NCBI RefSeq assembly: GCF_900215515.1
Contig: NZ_OBEI01000004.1
Span: forward strand, 59,607 to 123,606
Direction: 5' to 3'
Source of the DNA: Persephonella hydrogeniphila
GTDB taxonomy: Bacteria > Aquificota > Aquificia > Aquificales > Hydrogenothermaceae
Length of the DNA stretch: 64,000 bases
Within the stretch, counting starts at the first letter, position 1; the number at the start of each line of letters is the position of its first letter. Under the pieces are notes generated by a model. It was not told the origin of the DNA and ran no database searches. It worked only from the letters and a program-made list of their open reading frames with translations. Made by a program: the position numbers and the translations under genes. Shown piece by piece: positions 30,092 to 38,908 of this stretch.

Positions 30092-32512
30092 TTATACATT
30101 TTCAGCTAAAATGCCCCAATCTAATTTTTCTAATTCTTTTGGAAGTTCTTGAGCAATTTCATTAGCATTTTTAGCTTGTGTATTTATAACAATCCGCTTG
30201 ATTACTACTGTAACGGATTTATTTTCGGCTTTAGTTATACTTTTTGCGGAAGGGAGTATGCTTTGTTCTTTATTTTCTTCAAAAGGTGTCGTTAGACTTC
30301 CTGCAAATTCCGAAAATAGTTTAAAAATTTCCTTTTCTTTTTCTAAGAATCCTACCTTCAATCCTTCCAGCGTAAACAATCCTATTTCAGCGAAAACTTT
30401 GGATGGTGATTGTATTCCTAAAAAGCTTTTAATCCCACTGACTATATTTTCAGCTACATTCTTAACTGCTTCTACTGGCTTTGAAACCATGGATTTTATC
30501 CCGTTTAAAAGTCCTTCAATTACGTTTTTACCGATATCAAATAAGCTGAAGTTTTTCAAAAAGTTTTTCATATCAAAAAAAGATTGTTTTATAGTATTTA
30601 CGAAATTTGTTATTTTTTGGATTACAGTAGCTATTAAATTTATGAAGTCTGCTATTATATTTGCCACGAAAGAGATAACGCTTACTACTCCCTTTCCTAA
30701 AAGTATTCCCATTCTTGCAAAAGCAATAAAAGCATTATTATTAGGATTATAGTTAATGCCGAAAATCTTTGCTATAGATTTGAATATTGGTTCAAGTGCT
30801 TTTCCTAAATTAGCAAAGGCATCTTTTAAAGGTTTTATGGCATTTGAGACATCGCTAAATGCTTCTTTAAAGCCCATCCAGAAGGCTTTTATTCTGTCAA
30901 GGTAAAGGAAGTTATAAATTGCTTTAAATAGTCCTTTAACTTTATCCCAGTTTTTATAAACGAGATAACCTGCTATAGCTATCCCTGTCAGGACTGCACC
31001 TACCGGAGTAAAAATAAAACTAATAGCAGCCATTGTTAGACTTCTTAAAGCAATTACTGATGTTTTAATGCTATTTGTTAGTGTTACAAAAGACGCTTTT
31101 AAAAATGTTGATATTCCGGAAGATAGATTAAGTTTGGTAATAGCAACATTAAGAGAAGGAATTAATTCTTTTTTGACTGTATTGCTAAGTTCTATAATTT
31201 CTGATTTCAAATTTATAAAACTTATAATCCCTTTTGTTATCCCCATTCCAAGTAAACCGATAGTTCCAAGAAGACCACCTATAACCAGTGTTAGAATCCC
31301 GAATGCTCCTATTGGTAAGAGAATGACAGAAGCCAATGTTTTATGGTGATTTATGAATGTAGCTATTGGTGAAAGAATAGCACTGAAAGCCTGTATCATC
31401 ATATTGAGTGGTGGTAAGAATATAGATCCTATTAAAGATGCTATGTTTTTTATGTTATTCCAGAGTAGCTGGAGCTGTGCAGCTGTAGATTTTGTTAATG
31501 CTTCAAATTCTTGTTGCATAGAACCTGTTTGGGCTCCACCTTGAACCTCTTTTAATTTGTCTTTCAGTCTATCAAGATTATTTACAAGGATTTGTATTTT
31601 ACCAACATGTTCAAGACCAACCCATTCTTTTAAAAGCTGTGTTTGTTTTGTTGAGTCCAGTCTTTTTACTGCATCTAAGACTTTAATAAGAGCCTCTGAA
31701 GGATTCTGTTGTTTTAGTTTCATAAATTCATCTTTAGTCATTCCAATAGCAGACAGGACATTTAAGAATCCTTTATCCATTGCTTGTGTCCTGGTTAAAA
31801 GTGTTCTAAATGAAGTTGCTGTTTCTTCTGAAGAAATACCTGCTTCTTTAATAACAGCTCCAAATACTGCTGCATATTTTGCTTCTATACCGAATGTTTT
31901 TGCTGTTGCACCAACTCTTTTTAAGATATCAATAATATCTTTAGCAGCTGCACCCATTGTATTTGACAGATAATTAACCGTATCACCAACTTCCTGCAGA
32001 GTCTGGATTGTTGGAATAGCAAATGCATTTTTTATTTCTCCAAATGCTTTTCCTGCTTCTTCTGGAAGCATATCAAATGCAAAAGCTGCTTTAGATACCA
32101 TTTCTGTAAATTCTATAAGCTGATCTTTAGGAATCCCCATCTGAGACAATGAAGCCGATAATGCAAATATTTCATCTGTTGCAAGAGGAATTTGAGAGGA
32201 CATTTTCATAAATGCTTCTGTATATTTGGATAATTCTTCTTCTGAAGCTCCAACAACTTTATTAAATTCATAGACTTGCTTTTCAAGCTGAATAGCAGAG
32301 GTAACGGGTAGGGCAAAAGCTGCTGTAATACTTCCACCTAAGATAGCCAGATCCTTACCAATATTTGCAAGCTTGCTTGAAGTTTTGTATAAACTGTCCA
32401 GAGATTTCTGGACTTCCTCAGAAACTTTCTCTATATGTTTTAGAGGTTTAGAAAGCTTGTCAATTGCTTCAAAAACAATCCCTACTTTAAATATATCGTC
32501 AGCTCCAAACAT
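30092..32512 (-). CDS. Tail tape-measure protein
   Basis: An 806-residue protein with the TP901-type tape-measure core: long helices in the first ~330 residues (QLEKQVYEFNKVVGASEEEL, SQMGIPKDQLIEFTEM, TSFRTLLTRTQAMDKGFLNV), then several hydrophobic segments (about 355-450 and 500-530) and a helical C-terminus with the VKNVAENIVSGIKSFLGIQSPSK region common in these proteins. It sets tail length and is ejected during infection. It is the last gene before the left prophage end and starts in a TAATG overlap with the gp10-like gene. Confidence 0.92.
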   Translation of the reverse strand: MFGADDIFKVGIVFEAIDKLSKPLKHIEKVSEEVQKSLDSLYKTSSKLANIGKDLAILGGSITAAFALPVTSAIQLEKQVYEFNKVVGASEEELSKYTEAFMKMSSQIPLATDEIFALSASLSQMGIPKDQLIEFTEMVSKAAFAFDMLPEEAGKAFGEIKNAFAIPTIQTLQEVGDTVNYLSNTMGAAAKDIIDILKRVGATAKTFGIEAKYAAVFGAVIKEAGISSEETATSFRTLLTRTQAMDKGFLNVLSAIGMTKDEFMKLKQQNPSEALIKVLDAVKRLDSTKQTQLLKEWVGLEHVGKIQILVNNLDRLKDKLKEVQGGAQTGSMQQEFEALTKSTAAQLQLLWNNIKNIASLIGSIFLPPLNMMIQAFSAILSPIATFINHHKTLASVILLPIGAFGILTLVIGGLLGTIGLLGMGITKGIISFINLKSEIIELSNTVKKELIPSLNVAITKLNLSSGISTFLKASFVTLTNSIKTSVIALRSLTMAAISFIFTPVGAVLTGIAIAGYLVYKNWDKVKGLFKAIYNFLYLDRIKAFWMGFKEAFSDVSNAIKPLKDAFANLGKALEPIFKSIAKIFGINYNPNNNAFIAFARMGILLGKGVVSVISFVANIIADFINLIATVIQKITNFVNTIKQSFFDMKNFLKNFSLFDIGKNVIEGLLNGIKSMVSKPVEAVKNVAENIVSGIKSFLGIQSPSKVFAEIGLFTLEGLKVGFLEKEKEIFKLFSEFAGSLTTPFEENKEQSILPSAKSITKAENKSVTVVIKRIVINTQAKNANEIAQELPKELEKLDWGILAENV

Positions 32513-33033
32513 TATAATCCTCGGATTATTTCTGATATTTCTCCTATAACTTTAATCTTTGCATTTTGGAGAAAATGTTTCCCTTCTATTTTTGTCTGTT
32601 TTTTCAGAACAAATAATGGAATAACTTGTTTTTTCTTTGATGCCATCAGAACATTATTTTTAACGAATATGTTAAAACCTTGCTTTTTAAGTACACCTAT
32701 GAAAGCCCTTGGAGAACCATACTTTTCAGCTTGCTTTTTTATTTTTTTGTTCACTGGAATTGCAAGGAATTTTGCATTTACAGGCTTTATTGTAGCTCCG
32801 TGTTCCTGTGCTGGTCCATATTCCACATTAGTTCCAACAGCAGACCAGTTATCTCCTATTTCTACTTTTATACTTCTTCTTAGATGCCCTGTATCAACAG
32901 GAACTTCTTCTTTTGCATATTTTTCTGCCCGAGCTGCAGCTTCTTTTAGAAATCTTCTTTCTTTTTCTTTGAATTCTTTTATCTTTTTTTCTAATGCTTT
33001 GTGAAACCTTTCAAAACCAAAAGTTCCTGCCAT
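32512..33033 (-). CDS. HK97 gp10-like virion morphogenesis protein
   Basis: A 173-residue protein with the family signature DTGHLRRSIKVEIGDNWSAVGTNVEYGPAQEHGA; HK97 gp10-type proteins lie at the head-tail junction or act as tail completion proteins. The extra C-terminal ~60 residues are basic. TAATG overlaps with both portal and tape-measure genes show tight coupling. Confidence 0.85.
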   Translation of the reverse strand: MAGTFGFERFHKALEKKIKEFKEKERRFLKEAAARAEKYAKEEVPVDTGHLRRSIKVEIGDNWSAVGTNVEYGPAQEHGATIKPVNAKFLAIPVNKKIKKQAEKYGSPRAFIGVLKKQGFNIFVKNNVLMASKKKQVIPLFVLKKQTKIEGKHFLQNAKIKVIGEISEIIRGL

Positions 33034-34292
33034 TATGCATTTTCCTCTTGCCAGTTATTCTCCGGATTGTAATCTGTGTCTTCTGCTTCACTTTCAACCA
33101 GTTGTGGTAGATAATCCTCAATAATTGCTTTGGCTTGCTGCTCGTTAATTATTCCTGCTGCTACAAGTTTTGATATGCTGTCAACGACATCTTTAAGGTC
33201 TTTTTTGTAAGGTTCTGGGAATTCTACTTCTGTTTCATAAGTGCTGAATTTATATCCTTCGTTTAATTCTAAAAGTTTGAGTATTATTCTGTTTGCATCT
33301 TGAATAGCCTGTTTCCAGATAAGCTGTCTTCTTTTTGTTTTCCTTATTATTGGGTGCATTTGTTCTTTAACTGATGCGAGTGAGGATGGTGTATGAGCCC
33401 CTAAAAGAAATTCTGGTGTTTCGGACAGTATCACAATGTTGTAAAAAAGTATTTCAAGAAAATCCTTTAGCTCACCAAACGGTCTTGAGCTTTCTAAAAA
33501 TTTTGCTTCACTGTCTTCCGGAAGAAGTAATGCTTTATTCATATCCCAGTTTTTTATCTGTTTTTCTGCTGCTTCTGTATCTCTTGTGATGATCACCGGG
33601 GTTGGTGTTCCGTGATATTTAAGGTTTTTTCTTGCAGCTTCTATTGTATCGCTGTAAGCCTTGATGGCTTTTATGATTGCTTCTGTTATATCTCCGGTTC
33701 CATAAAGTTCTCCTGCGAATCTATCGTAAGCAATATGAATAATAGGGATTTCTTTTATTTTGTTTTCTAATTTTTCCACTAATCTGTCGTCTTTATATGT
33801 TTCTATGTAATTGGAAGTTAATCTTGTTGTGATTTTAGCTTGAGATATACCTTGTAAATCTGGGCTGACTATATGAGTTATAAGTATTTCTTTGTAATCT
33901 CTTATATCTGCAGGATTAGGGATAATAGAAACCTTTCCCGGAAAAACCGTCATTATATCAATGCCGTTTTTGTAACCTATAAATAGATAAGCATTTCCAA
34001 AAAGTGAAGCATCTCTTCCAGCTGATTGAATTTCTTCTAAATTATCGTTCCAGATTTTTGAAAGTATATCTTGAGCTTCTTTATCTTCGCTTTTTATTGA
34101 AAATCCATCTGCAAATACAAAAGAAGTTGAAATATTTGTTATGGCTTTAACGAAAAACTCTTCTCTATAATATTGTTTTAGTTTTTCTGGATCCAGCTGT
34201 GAATAATCATCCTCCGCAACTTTGCTCCAGAAAGAATCTATTAAAGAAGGGACTTTTCTTAATGGTGTCTTGAATATATCAAAAAAACCCAT
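33033..34292 (-). CDS. Portal protein
   Basis: A 419-residue protein with portal features: an N-terminal EFFVKAITNISTSFVFADGFSI helix, GRDASLFGNAYLFIGY, a beta-rich middle (VFPGKVSIIPNP) and a long C-terminal helix region (TPEFLLGAHTPSSLASVKEQMHPIIRKTKRRQ). The dodecameric portal is the DNA gate of the capsid. It is the first gene of the operon driven by the promoter at 34322-34364; an AAAGGTGA ribosome binding site precedes the ATG. Confidence 0.88.
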   Translation of the reverse strand: MGFFDIFKTPLRKVPSLIDSFWSKVAEDDYSQLDPEKLKQYYREEFFVKAITNISTSFVFADGFSIKSEDKEAQDILSKIWNDNLEEIQSAGRDASLFGNAYLFIGYKNGIDIMTVFPGKVSIIPNPADIRDYKEILITHIVSPDLQGISQAKITTRLTSNYIETYKDDRLVEKLENKIKEIPIIHIAYDRFAGELYGTGDITEAIIKAIKAYSDTIEAARKNLKYHGTPTPVIITRDTEAAEKQIKNWDMNKALLLPEDSEAKFLESSRPFGELKDFLEILFYNIVILSETPEFLLGAHTPSSLASVKEQMHPIIRKTKRRQLIWKQAIQDANRIILKLLELNEGYKFSTYETEVEFPEPYKKDLKDVVDSISKLVAAGIINEQQAKAIIEDYLPQLVESEAEDTDYNPENNWQEENA

Positions 34293-34321
34293 AGTTCACC
34301 TTTGGAAAATGTTTTGATAAA

Positions 34322-34364
34322 AGGTTAATTCTGAAGTGGTAAGATTGTTAGGACAGGTTGGACA
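34322..34364 (-). promoter_or_regulatory. Late promoter copy 1 (portal operon)
   Basis: Minus strand TGTCCAACCTGTCCTAA at 34364-34348, 20 nt, then hexamer TAACCT (34327-34322). The predicted transcript start is the A at 34315, after TTTATC, giving a 23-nt leader with a ribosome binding site. The motif begins right after the stop of the gene at 34370. See the first finding for the eight-copy alignment. Confidence 0.82.
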
Positions 34365-34369
34365 AGAGA

Positions 34370-34636
34370 TTATTTGAGATTTTTGAGTTTTCCATAAAGT
34401 AAAGGTGCATTTTCTTTAGTAATAAATAATATTGATTCATAAACTCCGGGTTCTGTTATTTCTTTTTTGAACTTATTCAAAATTTCATCAACCATATTTA
34501 TTAGTTCTGGATCTTTTGTTTCTAATGCTCTTTCCATATCATAAATGTCTACTCCAAGAAATTCATCTACATCAAAATCCAAAAGTATATACTTGAGAGC
34601 ATATTTAATATCTTCTTTATTTTTTACCTTCGCCAT
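34370..34636 (-). CDS. Candidate immunity protein for the MuF C-terminal domain
   Basis: An acidic, helical 88-residue protein of unknown family (DFDVDEFLGVDIYDMERALE). Its ATG lies 20 bases inside the end of the MuF gene, so the two are tightly coupled. Small acidic genes directly downstream of MuF-toxin fusions usually encode immunity proteins (known of MuF polymorphic toxins); this role is inferred from position and composition only. Confidence 0.6.
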   Translation of the reverse strand: MAKVKNKEDIKYALKYILLDFDVDEFLGVDIYDMERALETKDPELINMVDEILNKFKKEITEPGVYESILFITKENAPLLYGKLKNLK

Positions 34637-35963
34637 CGCCGAGCTCCATAAAGATTTTATTGCCTATATGTTTTTCCAACAATGCTTTTTGTTCTTGAAT
34701 ATAATTTAAAACTCTTTCTTTATTGGTGCTACCTTTTTCCTTGTCAACTTTAAAAAATGTTCTGATCTTAAGTGTATCTTTATCTATTATAGCTATTGTT
34801 CCTGTTTTGTATTTCACAAACATATATTTACCTGTATTCTTCAATCCTGTATCGTCAAAATAAAAAACTCTGCTTGGATTTTCTAAAGTCTCTTTTAAAA
34901 TTTGATAAAACTTTTCTTTGTAATAAACTTTTCTGTCTTCTCTTAAATTTTCCCAATGAACACCGAATATATTCGGAAGATGCTTTTCCAGTTTTATTTC
35001 TTCTTTTTCAGCTTTTATCCATTGTGGTAGTTTGTCTTTGTGAACATTTTTTAAAATTTTTCTTGTATTCCTGATATGTTTTTTCTTTTCTTTTGAAAAC
35101 TGAATTTCTTTTTCAGAAACTATTGGCTTTCCATCAACATCTGCAGGAGATATTGCACATGTGCAGTTAGGATGTAGAGGTATATCCCCTCCTACTTCTG
35201 CTTCGTAAATGATATTGCATCTTGCTTGGCACTTTGGGCAAGGATTTCCTCCACATAACCATTTTACTTTAGTAACTCCAAGTTTTTTATAATAATGCAA
35301 AGAACCGTAAGTGTAAGCTCTTGCCGTTTCTGTTCTTGCGATTGTTAAAGCTCTATCGTATACATCTCTAAACACTTCATTTGATGGTAAAGGTGTTTTG
35401 GCAATTCTTCTTGCAATCTTGTAAACGGATTCTCCCTGAAGCATGCCAAGTGATATTTGTTTTTTTATTTTGCTAATTAAATCTTTTGCAAGATTGTCAG
35501 AGAATACCATAGAATAAGCTGTTAGAAACTCAACAGCTTCTTTAGGGATTAGAAAAAAGCTTTCTTTTATTTGCAGGCTTTGGGCTGATTGTTTGAAAAC
35601 TTCCTTAAAAGTTTCTTTTATTTCTTTCGTTTCTTCTTTTTTTGCCTTTTCTGCAATCTCTTCAAAAGCTTTTCTTAGTGTATTTGAAATTTCCTGAAGG
35701 CTTTCTTCGGCAATTTTTTTCATTAAATCTTTTGATGGTTTCTCAAGGGTTGTTTGAATAGATTTTTCTATTTCTTTTAGCAGGTTTTGCAGTCTCCAGT
35801 TTTGATATGGAGTTTCTTCTTGATTTAAGAGTTTTTGTGAAATTTCTTTTTGAGCTTCTTCAAGAAGTTTGACATATTCTTTGGCATACTGGTTTCCAGA
35901 TCGTAGAAGTTTCTTCTTAGCTTCTCTTGCTTTTCTTTGGATTAAGTTTTTTATATTAGCCAT
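34617..35963 (-). CDS. MuF head morphogenesis protein with nuclease-toxin-like C-terminus
   Basis: A 448-residue protein. Residues ~1-150 are helical; residues ~195-280 are the MuF minor-head domain with a Cys/His cluster (GGNPCPKCQARC near 238-249 and HPNCTC at 264-269). After a linker, residues ~325-448 form an extra domain with HWENLREDR, a KETLENPSRVFYFDD segment and two TGxxxxVKYKTG / IDKDTLKIRTFF strands, the pattern of BECR-fold (barnase/EndoU/colicin/RelE-like) nuclease domains fused to MuF proteins. Such toxins would be packaged with the virion. The next gene may encode immunity. Confidence 0.78.
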   Translation of the reverse strand: MANIKNLIQRKAREAKKKLLRSGNQYAKEYVKLLEEAQKEISQKLLNQEETPYQNWRLQNLLKEIEKSIQTTLEKPSKDLMKKIAEESLQEISNTLRKAFEEIAEKAKKEETKEIKETFKEVFKQSAQSLQIKESFFLIPKEAVEFLTAYSMVFSDNLAKDLISKIKKQISLGMLQGESVYKIARRIAKTPLPSNEVFRDVYDRALTIARTETARAYTYGSLHYYKKLGVTKVKWLCGGNPCPKCQARCNIIYEAEVGGDIPLHPNCTCAISPADVDGKPIVSEKEIQFSKEKKKHIRNTRKILKNVHKDKLPQWIKAEKEEIKLEKHLPNIFGVHWENLREDRKVYYKEKFYQILKETLENPSRVFYFDDTGLKNTGKYMFVKYKTGTIAIIDKDTLKIRTFFKVDKEKGSTNKERVLNYIQEQKALLEKHIGNKIFMELGDGEGKK

Positions 35964-36267
35964 AATACACTTTCAAGTAAGTTTTAATTGCAACTTTTTC
36001 AGTTCCTACATAGTAATCTTCAAGCTTTACAGCTATATACTGCTGATTTAAAACTGTGATAATATCTCCGGCATTGATATTGGTATTAAACGGAAGGTAA
36101 ACAGTTGCGTCGTACTCTTCAGAAAATCCAAACTCATCTGTATTTGTAGAAGTTATTCTGGAAGTGAAATATCCATCTACAGTAGAATTATCTGCCAGAG
36201 TTATAGGAACCTTTGGGAAAGGAAGGCTGTCAAATATTTTTCTGAACAGGTCTGGTTTTAATCCCAT
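35956..36267 (-). CDS. Head-tail connector-type protein
   Basis: A 103-residue beta-rich protein (TLADNSTVDGYFTSRITSTNTDEFGF; INAGDIITVLNQQYIAVKLEDYY) between the capsid and MuF genes. Size and place suggest a small head completion or connector protein. No family was recognised with confidence. It overlaps the upstream gene by 10 bases and MuF by 8. Confidence 0.6.
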   Translation of the reverse strand: MGLKPDLFRKIFDSLPFPKVPITLADNSTVDGYFTSRITSTNTDEFGFSEEYDATVYLPFNTNINAGDIITVLNQQYIAVKLEDYYVGTEKVAIKTYLKVYYG

Positions 36268-36581
36268 TTTGGTTTCTCTTTAGGCAGAGGAACTATTTTT
36301 ACAGTAGAGCCTGTTTCTTTTTTTAGTTTTTCTTTGTAGTCTGAGAGAAGAGTTTGAAGAGCTTCCAGTCTGCTGTTTCCCTCCACTTTAAGGTCTCCTA
36401 TAGAAGCTGATTGGACAGCAGAGATTTCTATTTTTAGAAGTTCAATAACCAGTTTGTAAAGGGCTATTTTTTCTGTGGCTTCATTCAAAAATTCATCTGC
36501 AAGGTTCTCAGCAGTTGTCTGGTCTGCAAATGGAAGCCTGATTAAAGCTTTTTGGACAAGAGCTGTTTTGTCGATAGCCAT
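36258..36581 (-). CDS. Small head-region protein
   Basis: A 107-residue helical protein downstream of the major capsid gene. The ATG at 36581 follows TTGAGG; an in-frame TTG upstream would put the start inside a hairpin. Sequence features: ADQTTAENLADEFLNEATEKIALYKLVIELLKIEIS. Function unknown; position suggests head completion. Confidence 0.6.
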   Translation of the reverse strand: MAIDKTALVQKALIRLPFADQTTAENLADEFLNEATEKIALYKLVIELLKIEISAVQSASIGDLKVEGNSRLEALQTLLSDYKEKLKKETGSTVKIVPLPKEKPKWD

Positions 36582-36596
36582 AGAAAACCTCAAAGA

Positions 36597-36613
36597 AGAG
36601 GGCAAAGCCCTCT
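36597..36613 (-). terminator. Hairpin directly after the major capsid gene
   Basis: A 7-bp stem AGAGGGC / GCCCTCT with a 3-base loop starts one base beyond the capsid stop. Only a weak T-run (TCTTT) follows. It may partly terminate or stabilise the 3' end of the capsid message, favouring capsid over downstream genes. Confidence 0.55.
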
Positions 36614-36614
36614 A

Positions 36615-37580
36615 TTATAGTGTAATTCTTATGCCGTATTTATTTGATAGGACAACGCCGTTATATCTTTCTGTATAAGCAAGATTTATTTCCTGAGAGC
36701 TTATATCGAAATCTCTATCTACTTGTAGACTTTGTCTGTGCTGGTAATACTGGTCTTTTTTAGGAATCACAAGGTCAACTGGTCCAGCAGGGTCATAGTG
36801 AACTGTATCGATAATATCAAAATCAAATGTAAGTCTTTCTCCTCTTTGTCCGGCAACGGTAGAATCTTTTTTAGCCTGTATAAGTTCTGCAGCGACTTCA
36901 ACAGGAGCAACAACAATTGGTCTTCTTATGCTGTCTTTTTTTAGTTTTCTTAGCAACTTAGCCCATGCAGTGTTAAGAGTTTTTATCCATGATGTAGAGT
37001 ATGCAACCGTATCGTAATTTGTATTTTTTATAAGGTTAAACATAGCAGCTGCTTTATCTACTACAGCCTGCTCTTTAGCCTTCCTTGTAACATCTTCAAT
37101 CTTCCACCATTTGTTATCTTCAAACCAGGTTCTGAGAAGCCCTACTCCTGCAGCATATGTAATATTTCTTACAGTGACAACTTTTCCTGATGCTGCATGG
37201 GTAAATTTAATTCTTCCACCAGGTTTTAGTTCTTCAAAAGATATAGATTGTTCTCCAGCTTCGTAAGTTTCAGAATCAGAAGTAGATTCAACGGCTTTAA
37301 ATATCTTCATCCATCTGTCGTCATATTCAGGAACTATATCTTCATCAATATTGACTACAACAGGTCTTGGTGGCTTCATAGCTTCTGGTGGCATTTGTGT
37401 AGCAGCTTGAAGTTTTTGCTGGAGAAGTTTTATACCTTGTTCCCTCGGAATAGGAAGACCGTCGGGACCATAAAGACCAGCCTTCATATAACTATCTAGA
37501 GCATCTATAAACTGAGCCTGTAATTTTGAGTCAGAAAGTATAGCTGCTGCTTGAACTTTACCTTTAATTAATATTCCCAT
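36615..37580 (-). CDS. Major capsid protein
   Basis: A 321-residue Mu-type major head protein. Seen: an N-terminal helical arm with LDSYMKAGLYGPDGLPIP, DERWMKIF-like E-loop region, FTHAASGKVVTVRNITY, and a C-terminal RPIVVAPVEVAAELIQ / DLVIPKKDQYYQHRQSLQVDRDF beta region. It lies downstream of the protease/scaffold and decoration genes, the usual order. AGGAGGTTAAA precedes the ATG. Confidence 0.85.
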   Translation of the reverse strand: MGILIKGKVQAAAILSDSKLQAQFIDALDSYMKAGLYGPDGLPIPREQGIKLLQQKLQAATQMPPEAMKPPRPVVVNIDEDIVPEYDDRWMKIFKAVESTSDSETYEAGEQSISFEELKPGGRIKFTHAASGKVVTVRNITYAAGVGLLRTWFEDNKWWKIEDVTRKAKEQAVVDKAAAMFNLIKNTNYDTVAYSTSWIKTLNTAWAKLLRKLKKDSIRRPIVVAPVEVAAELIQAKKDSTVAGQRGERLTFDFDIIDTVHYDPAGPVDLVIPKKDQYYQHRQSLQVDRDFDISSQEINLAYTERYNGVVLSNKYGIRITL

Positions 37581-37597
37581 TTTTTATTTAACCTCCT

Positions 37598-37942
37598 TTA
37601 ATAAAGTTCTGGCATAAGTGTTACTAAAACTGTTGTTTCACCGGCAGCTTTATCAGCAAAAGCTTTTCCAATCTTAGGATTTGTTGTATCTGCAGAGTCA
37701 TAAGGTTTTACTCCTCCATTTCCATCATATTGGAGTGGATCTCCTGAGTTTATAGCAACTGCTGGATCTGCTACAGGAAGTTCAAAAACACCTCTTGTCA
37801 TAATTATTCCTTCCTGTCCTGCTGGAATATCAGCATAGGCAACTCCTACCCAATTTCCGACTTTTACAAGAGAATTTGCAGTTATGGCTGAACTTCCGGT
37901 ATTTTTCACTAATACTCTGTCGTCTCTTTCATATCTAAGCAT
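37598..37942 (-). CDS. Capsid decoration protein, DUF2190-like
   Basis: A 114-residue beta-rich protein with the DUF2190-type pattern: VLVKNTGSSAITANSLVKVGNWVGVAYADIP at the start and a PKIGKAFADKAAGETTVLVTLMP end. Such proteins cap the capsid lattice and add stability, useful in a thermophile. The gene is between scaffold and capsid; AAGGAGG precedes the ATG. Confidence 0.82.
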   Translation of the reverse strand: MLRYERDDRVLVKNTGSSAITANSLVKVGNWVGVAYADIPAGQEGIIMTRGVFELPVADPAVAINSGDPLQYDGNGGVKPYDSADTTNPKIGKAFADKAAGETTVLVTLMPELY

Positions 37943-37958
37943 CCTTTAAACCTCCTTG

Positions 37959-38324
37959 TTAGTAAACTATAAATGGATTGTCTTCTGTTTTTGTGTTGTC
38001 ATTTGGATTTGGAATAGTAAATCCAGCCTGTATTTTTGGAAGTTTTTCTTTAAATGTTGCTGTGAGCTTATCAACTTCTTCTTTTGTTTTTGCTACTTCA
38101 AGACTTGCCTTTAAAAGCTCTCTTACTTCTTCAGGAACCTCAGATAGTTTTTCAGTTTTATAAGCAGACAGTTCTATCTGGAGCTTTTCAGCCTGAAGCT
38201 TCTGGATTTCTTTTTCTTTTTCCTCAAGGCTTGCTTTGAGGCTTTGAATCTCCTCATCTTTTTGCTTGATCTGAGACTCAAGCTCTGAGTTTTTAGCAAG
38301 TAGTTTTTTAATTTCTTCCTGCAT
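37959..38324 (-). CDS. Nested in-frame scaffold protein
   Basis: An internal ATG at 38324 (Met172 of the protease-scaffold) is preceded 8 bases upstream by AAGGAGG (38333-38339), a stronger ribosome binding site than that of the full gene. The product is 121 residues, mostly coiled coil (EEIKKLLAKNSELESQIKQK). The arrangement parallels Mu I/Z and lambda C/Nu3, where the nested start makes the free scaffold. Confidence 0.75.
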   Translation of the reverse strand: MQEEIKKLLAKNSELESQIKQKDEEIQSLKASLEEKEKEIQKLQAEKLQIELSAYKTEKLSEVPEEVRELLKASLEVAKTKEEVDKLTATFKEKLPKIQAGFTIPNPNDNTKTEDNPFIVY

Positions 38325-38837
38325 ATCTAAATCCTCCTTAGATTTTTTTGCATCTAATCTTCTGTTATTTGGTTCTGCTCCTTGTAGAACTAAAGAAAGT
38401 TCTACAGGCTCAAATTCATTTATCGTTACCACTCCTGTAGCTTCATCTACGGTGTAGTTTGTGATATAACCACCAATGGAAACTTCCCTAATTGGAGAAG
38501 GTTTCATTTTTGCTAAAGCAACAATTTTTTCTTCTGCTTTAGGAATTCTTACATAGGCTATGAGTTCTCCGTTTAGAACTTCTGTATTGGCAACAACTCC
38601 TATAATGTGAGTTACACTTTCTCTGTGGTTAGCAAGGAGGGGTTTTCCTTTCAGTTTTTCTGCTGTGAGTTTTACAGCTTCTGAAGTAAAACTTGCATCA
38701 GTTGGTTCGTAATTTATAAGAGGTCTAAATGTGGTATTTTCAGAAAGTGCTACAAATGGAATTTCTATATATTCTTCAGTTTCTTTTAGTTGATATTTTT
38801 GACTTGCTTTTGCTGTAAGTTTTAAATTCCTACTCAT
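37959..38837 (-). CDS. Prohead protease fused to scaffold
   Basis: A 292-residue protein. Residues ~1-165 are an HK97-type prohead protease: candidate catalytic His71 (LLANHRES) and Ser120 (IREVSIGGY), with EPVELSLVLQGAEPNNRR closing the domain. Residues ~170-270 are a Lys/Glu coiled coil (scaffold). An internal, well-placed start makes the scaffold alone (separate entry). First gene of its late operon; AAAGGTGAGC precedes the ATG. Confidence 0.85.
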   Translation of the reverse strand: MSRNLKLTAKASQKYQLKETEEYIEIPFVALSENTTFRPLINYEPTDASFTSEAVKLTAEKLKGKPLLANHRESVTHIIGVVANTEVLNGELIAYVRIPKAEEKIVALAKMKPSPIREVSIGGYITNYTVDEATGVVTINEFEPVELSLVLQGAEPNNRRLDAKKSKEDLDMQEEIKKLLAKNSELESQIKQKDEEIQSLKASLEEKEKEIQKLQAEKLQIELSAYKTEKLSEVPEEVRELLKASLEVAKTKEEVDKLTATFKEKLPKIQAGFTIPNPNDNTKTEDNPFIVY

Positions 38838-38865
38838 TGCTCACCTTTTGGAAGTTTTGATAAAA

Positions 38866-38908
38866 AAAATAAATTGATAAACTTTGAAAAGTTAGGACAG
38901 GTTGGACA
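38866..38908 (-). promoter_or_regulatory. Late promoter copy 2 (protease-capsid-MuF operon)
   Basis: Minus strand TGTCCAACCTGTCCTAA at 38908-38892, 20 nt, hexamer TATTTT (38871-38866), then TTTTATC and AAAAC; predicted start near 38858. The leader keeps the TTATCAAAAC block shared with copies 1 and 3. Confidence 0.82.

Noticed and set aside
30198..31973. Several plus-strand frames opposite the tape-measure gene
   Set aside because: Shadows of a repetitive helical protein; no ribosome binding sites and no family pattern.
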